Shown here: piece after piece, positions 5,073-7,432 of the stretch
Position numbering within the stretch: the first letter of the stretch is position 1
Layout: each line of letters starts with the position of its first letter
NCBI GenBank assembly: GCA_016932375.1
Contig: JAFGDA010000002.1
Location: 1 to 7,432 of the forward strand
DNA from: Actinomycetota bacterium
Lineage (GTDB): Bacteria > Actinomycetota > Humimicrobiia > Humimicrobiales > Humimicrobiaceae
Length of the DNA: 7,432 bases
Reading direction: 5' to 3'
Notes under the pieces: model-generated
The model's database searches: none
Seen by the model: only the letters and a program-made list of their open reading frames with translations
Told to the model about the DNA's origin: nothing
Program-made: the position numbers and the translations under genes

Positions 5073-6662
5073 ATGAATATGTTGCGTAAAATGAGCATTT
5101 ACAGGCGGATTTTTTTTATATTGCTTTCATCGGCAATGCTTTCTGCTTCATTTTCCTATGACAATTTTGCGTTTCTTGCATGGGTTTCACTTATTCCATA
5201 TTTTATTGCAATAACAAAATCGAATATGCCATCTTCCATGTTCTTAAGCTGGATTGAAGGTATACTTTTTTTTGCCGGAGTAACATACTGGTTTACTGAG
5301 TACAGCTATACCTTCTGGTTTCCTATCCTCGGTATTCTTTCAATTTTTTTTATTTTTTACGGCGCAGTATTCAACCTGATTTTCAGGAGAGTGAGACTGG
5401 TTCCCTTAAGGATACTTCTTGCTTCTTCTGTCTGGATTGCAGTTGAATTTTTCAGGCACAGGACATTCCTTGCATTTCCATGGGGAGTGCTCGGGTATTC
5501 GCAGCATAGCTATCTTTCTTTTATGCAGGTTTCAAAGCTTACAGGGATACTTGGAGTGTCACTGCTGATTGTTCTATTTAACTTATGTGCCGCGGAATTC
5601 ATAATTCATATAAATTTTTTTAATATGGATGGTTCCAGGTCTGGCCTGAAAGCAAATAGAAAGCTCTTCAAGCACACTTCCTTCACGGCATTGATACTGG
5701 TAATTTCGATTTTGGTAATCAATCTAATATCAGGATATGCCTGTTTAAAAATTAAGGATGGCAGGGAGGGTGGCTACACCGGTGAAAAGTTAAATGTTGC
5801 ACTTGTACAGCCAAACATTTCATTTGATGATAAGTTCGAAACAGACACAGGTGTCCTCATTCCTAAAAAAACAGGGGAGGGGGGAAGATATTTTGCGGAG
5901 GGGTCCGAACTTATTGTATTTCCGGAAAGCGTTATATGGGGGTATATTGAAAGGGAAAGGAATAAGACTTTTTACGAGTGGGTAAAAAGTACTGCTGGTG
6001 AGGAAAACCTCTATTTTATGATGGGGCAGATCCTATGGGATGAGAAAGAAAATTACTATAATACGGTCCAGCTTTATGATCCACAGCTCGAAATTCTTGG
6101 GAGGTATAACAAGATCCACCCTCTTCCCTGTGCCGAGTATATGCCTTATCCTGAAAAGCTGGGCTTCCTTAGTTTTTTAAACATTGCCAAAACCAATATC
6201 ACTCCTTCAAGGGAATTCATACTTATCGGTTATCCAGGGAAGGGAAGAATCGGCACCAATATATGTTTCGAATCAACCCTGGGGGTAATATCGCGTACAT
6301 ACAGAAAAATGGGGGCTGATATCCTGTTCACATTTACTGATACTGCTGGTTTTAAGGACAGTATTGTTGCATGGCACCACCTTATATTTTCAAGGGTCAG
6401 GGCTATTGAAAACGGAAGCTTTATGGTTCATTCAGGAAATAACGGGATTTCAGCAATCATTGATCCCTTTGGGAGGATCCTGGCAAGGACAGATCTGGTA
6501 AAAAAAGATGTGCTTTATGGTACCGTATACTTTAATGATAAAAAAACTTTTTACTCGGATTACGGAGAATTATTAATATATATTTATTTTGGCGTGGTTG
6601 CGGGTTTTTTAATAGTTTACTTATTAAGAAACTTTTGTAAAAAACCAGGTAAAAATAAATAG
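5073..6662 (+). CDS. lnt: Apolipoprotein N-acyltransferase
   Basis: Lnt is an integral membrane enzyme that transfers an acyl chain from phospholipid to the amino group of the diacylglyceryl-cysteine of lipoproteins. At 529 residues it has the usual layout: hydrophobic segments from about 12 to 222, an external nitrilase-like domain about 239-490, and a C-terminal membrane helix about 499-517. The catalytic triad is visible: Glu285 in VFPES, Lys347 in YNKIHPLPCAEYMP and Cys398 in GTNICFES. Glu355 and Glu400 match other conserved glutamates. HPLPCAEYMP corresponds to the family's loop before the active site. The usual N-D-x-W-F-G block appears changed to D-T-A-G-F-K (423-428). No Shine-Dalgarno precedes the ATG; in-frame ATGs at 5079 and 5091 also lack one, so the start is uncertain by a few codons. 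Both lipoproteins encoded here are plausible substrates. Confidence 0.92.
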   Translation: MNMLRKMSIYRRIFFILLSSAMLSASFSYDNFAFLAWVSLIPYFIAITKSNMPSSMFLSWIEGILFFAGVTYWFTEYSYTFWFPILGILSIFFIFYGAVFNLIFRRVRLVPLRILLASSVWIAVEFFRHRTFLAFPWGVLGYSQHSYLSFMQVSKLTGILGVSLLIVLFNLCAAEFIIHINFFNMDGSRSGLKANRKLFKHTSFTALILVISILVINLISGYACLKIKDGREGGYTGEKLNVALVQPNISFDDKFETDTGVLIPKKTGEGGRYFAEGSELIVFPESVIWGYIERERNKTFYEWVKSTAGEENLYFMMGQILWDEKENYYNTVQLYDPQLEILGRYNKIHPLPCAEYMPYPEKLGFLSFLNIAKTNITPSREFILIGYPGKGRIGTNICFESTLGVISRTYRKMGADILFTFTDTAGFKDSIVAWHHLIFSRVRAIENGSFMVHSGNNGISAIIDPFGRILARTDLVKKDVLYGTVYFNDKKTFYSDYGELLIYIYFGVVAGFLIVYLLRNFCKKPGKNK

Positions 6663-6785
6663 AAGTGCAAATTAGCCTTTAGGCATAGCTTCAGCCATGT
6701 TTTCCATTCCATTATGACCAGACGGGTATCCATGTCTTAACAAGGTACATGGGGATTATCAAGAAGGCTTAAAGTAATTTGGTTA
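6663..6785. other. Convergent intergenic region with a bulged hairpin
   Basis: The region separates the ends of lnt and the PAS gene. CCATGT (6730-6735) pairs with ACATGG (6747-6752). CTT (6736-6738) pairs with AAG (6742-6744) across a 2-base bulge, closing on the loop AAC. A shared terminator would be expected here, but no T-run flanks the stem on either strand. AGCCTT (6674-6679) and AAGGCT (6764-6769) are also complementary but lie far apart. Confidence 0.25.
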
Positions 6786-7193
6786 TTAAATAAGCCTTTT
6801 TTCTCCCTTAATCTTTTTTATATCAGTAATATCCTGGCTGACTTCAAGACACCCGAGATAATCATTGCCATTATAAACAGGGAAATACCTTATGTATATC
6901 AGGCGATTTTCAAGATTGATCCAGAATTCAGCTACTTTCATACTCTTTGCCTTAAAACTTTCAAATATTTCCTTGACCCTGCTCAGGCTTTTTTCAGGGT
7001 GGCATTTTTCCACATTCAGCCCGATAACGGAAGTGGACCTTTTAAATATCCTGGTTTTTAATTTATTGAAATATTTAACCTCATCATTCTTACCGACAAA
7101 AGTAATATCAACCGGCAGTGCATCAAGAATCAGTCCAAGTTCAGTCTCGGTTAAGATTCCCGTGTTGAAGTTTATTTCCCTGTTACTGGACAA
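6786..7193 (-). CDS. Stand-alone PAS domain protein (DUF438-associated PAS type)
   Basis: This is a 135-residue cytosolic protein made almost entirely of one PAS sensor domain, about residues 20-126. Visible landmarks are LILDALPVDITFVGKNDEV (21-39), YFNKLKTRIFKRSTSVIG (41-58), the CHPEKS motif (64-69), VAEFWINLENRLIYIRYFPV (87-106) and LGCLEVSQDITDI (113-125). The ALPVDITFV, CHP-x-KS and AEFWI pattern is typical of the PAS domain found at the end of DUF438/hemerythrin-like proteins. Here it stands alone with no kinase, cyclase, DNA-binding or hemerythrin part, so it may work by binding a partner or a cofactor; the ligand is unknown. The start is TTG, chosen because a perfect AAAGGAGG lies 6 bases upstream and no ATG or GTG is suitably placed. 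It converges with lnt. Confidence 0.85.
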   Translation of the reverse strand: MSSNREINFNTGILTETELGLILDALPVDITFVGKNDEVKYFNKLKTRIFKRSTSVIGLNVEKCHPEKSLSRVKEIFESFKAKSMKVAEFWINLENRLIYIRYFPVYNGNDYLGCLEVSQDITDIKKIKGEKRLI

Positions 7194-7199
7194 TACAAT

Positions 7200-7207
7200 C
7201 CTCCTTT
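7200..7207 (-). promoter_or_regulatory. Ribosome binding site that fixes a TTG start
   Basis: On the minus strand AAAGGAGG (7207-7200) is followed after 6 bases (ATTGTA) by TTG at 7193-7191. This sets the start of the PAS gene. An earlier TTG at 7198-7196 is out of frame and too close to the site. Confidence 0.8.
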
Positions 7208-7333
7208 ATTTATGTTTAATTCTTCAGTTATATATAATGCTATCAAAAGATGAAATATTTTGGTAATTTTTTTCTTCGCAATAGGTATTTATATTCTTTC
7301 CATATATTAAAGCAGACAATTATTAAATTCTAA
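7208..7333. other. AT-rich intergenic region upstream of the PAS gene
   Basis: This stretch is very AT-rich with stops in all frames and no recognisable gene. It should hold the PAS gene promoter on the minus strand. TTGATA and several TATATA-like tracts occur there, but no well-spaced -35/-10 pair stands out. Confidence 0.4.
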
Positions 7334-7432
7334 GTTCGTGTTTCTCACCAGGAAAGTGGAAAATATAAATGGTTTGAGGCTGTTAGAACCGATGAAGATA
7401 AAGGTTTTGTGGAAGTTGCATTCCTTGATCCT
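7334..7432 (+). other. Open frame running off the window end, no start codon (possible partial or broken gene)
   Basis: After a TAA at 7331-7333 this frame stays open to the window end. It would encode a protein-like segment that includes HQESGKYKWFEAVRTDED and, after KG, ends FVEVAFLDP. The residue mix looks coding, but I do not recognise a family. No ATG, GTG or TTG occurs in frame before base 7409, and no ribosome site is visible, so if coding it would be a fragment of a disrupted gene. A GTG at 7338 opens a different frame (VFLTRKVENI and onwards), also open to the end, but its product looks less natural. Chance openness over 33 codons cannot be excluded. Confidence 0.25.

Noticed and set aside
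6892..7266. Plus-strand 124-codon open frame over the PAS gene
   Set aside because: It is antisense to the PAS domain, which has clear motifs and a perfect ribosome site on the minus strand. The reverse product has no recognisable feature.
1..7432. CRISPR arrays, tRNA/rRNA genes, insertion sequences, phage or toxin-antitoxin genes
   Set aside because: No spaced repeat arrays, cloverleaf sequences, terminal inverted repeats, transposase or integrase motifs, or small paired toxin-antitoxin frames were found on reading both strands.

Overview
The window is low-GC bacterial DNA that uses many ATA, AGA and AGG codons. Most genes have strong AAGGAGG-type ribosome binding sites. Two predicted lipoproteins carry long Thr/Glu/Ala/Ser-rich linkers after the lipobox cysteine. 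There is also a lipoprotein N-acyltransferase (Lnt), a xylulokinase and an ABC-type sugar-binding lipoprotein. Together these suggest an anaerobic, sugar-using heterotroph with an elaborate lipoprotein surface. My impression, from style and not from any search, is an uncultured low-GC lineage such as Atribacterota or the Humimicrobiia-type Actinomycetota. I cannot fix the taxon from this window.

Layout. Bases 1-130 hold a possible 3' gene tail, an inverted repeat and a candidate promoter. Plus-strand genes follow: a solute-binding lipoprotein (131-1528), a perfect 15-bp hairpin (1554-1589), an AllA-family cupin protein (1666-2232), a 216-base intergenic region with several inverted repeats, and xylulokinase xylB (2449-3975). 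A Gmad2-domain lipoprotein (4041-4922) lies on the minus strand, converging on xylB. Its divergent neighbour is lnt (5073-6662, plus). A small stand-alone PAS protein (6786-7193, minus, TTG start) converges on lnt. The last 100 bases contain an open but start-less reading frame that runs off the end.

Function. The left half reads as a carbohydrate uptake and catabolism segment. The binding protein captures a sugar outside the cell. Xylulokinase phosphorylates D-xylulose or a similar ketose into the pentose phosphate pathway. The cupin enzyme between them is more likely to act on a sugar-derived acid or lactone than on ureidoglycolate, because no purine-degradation gene is visible. No permease, ATPase or sugar isomerase lies inside the window. 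The right half has a lipoprotein theme: Lnt would N-acylate the mature cysteine of lipoproteins, including both encoded here. The PAS protein is a probable small sensor with no output domain.

I see no CRISPR array, tRNA, rRNA, insertion sequence, phage gene or recognisable defence system. The most useful leads are the cupin enzyme's substrate, the Lnt active-site deviations, the regulatory repeats around the sugar genes and the orphan PAS protein. I found no convincing evidence for a wholly new system.
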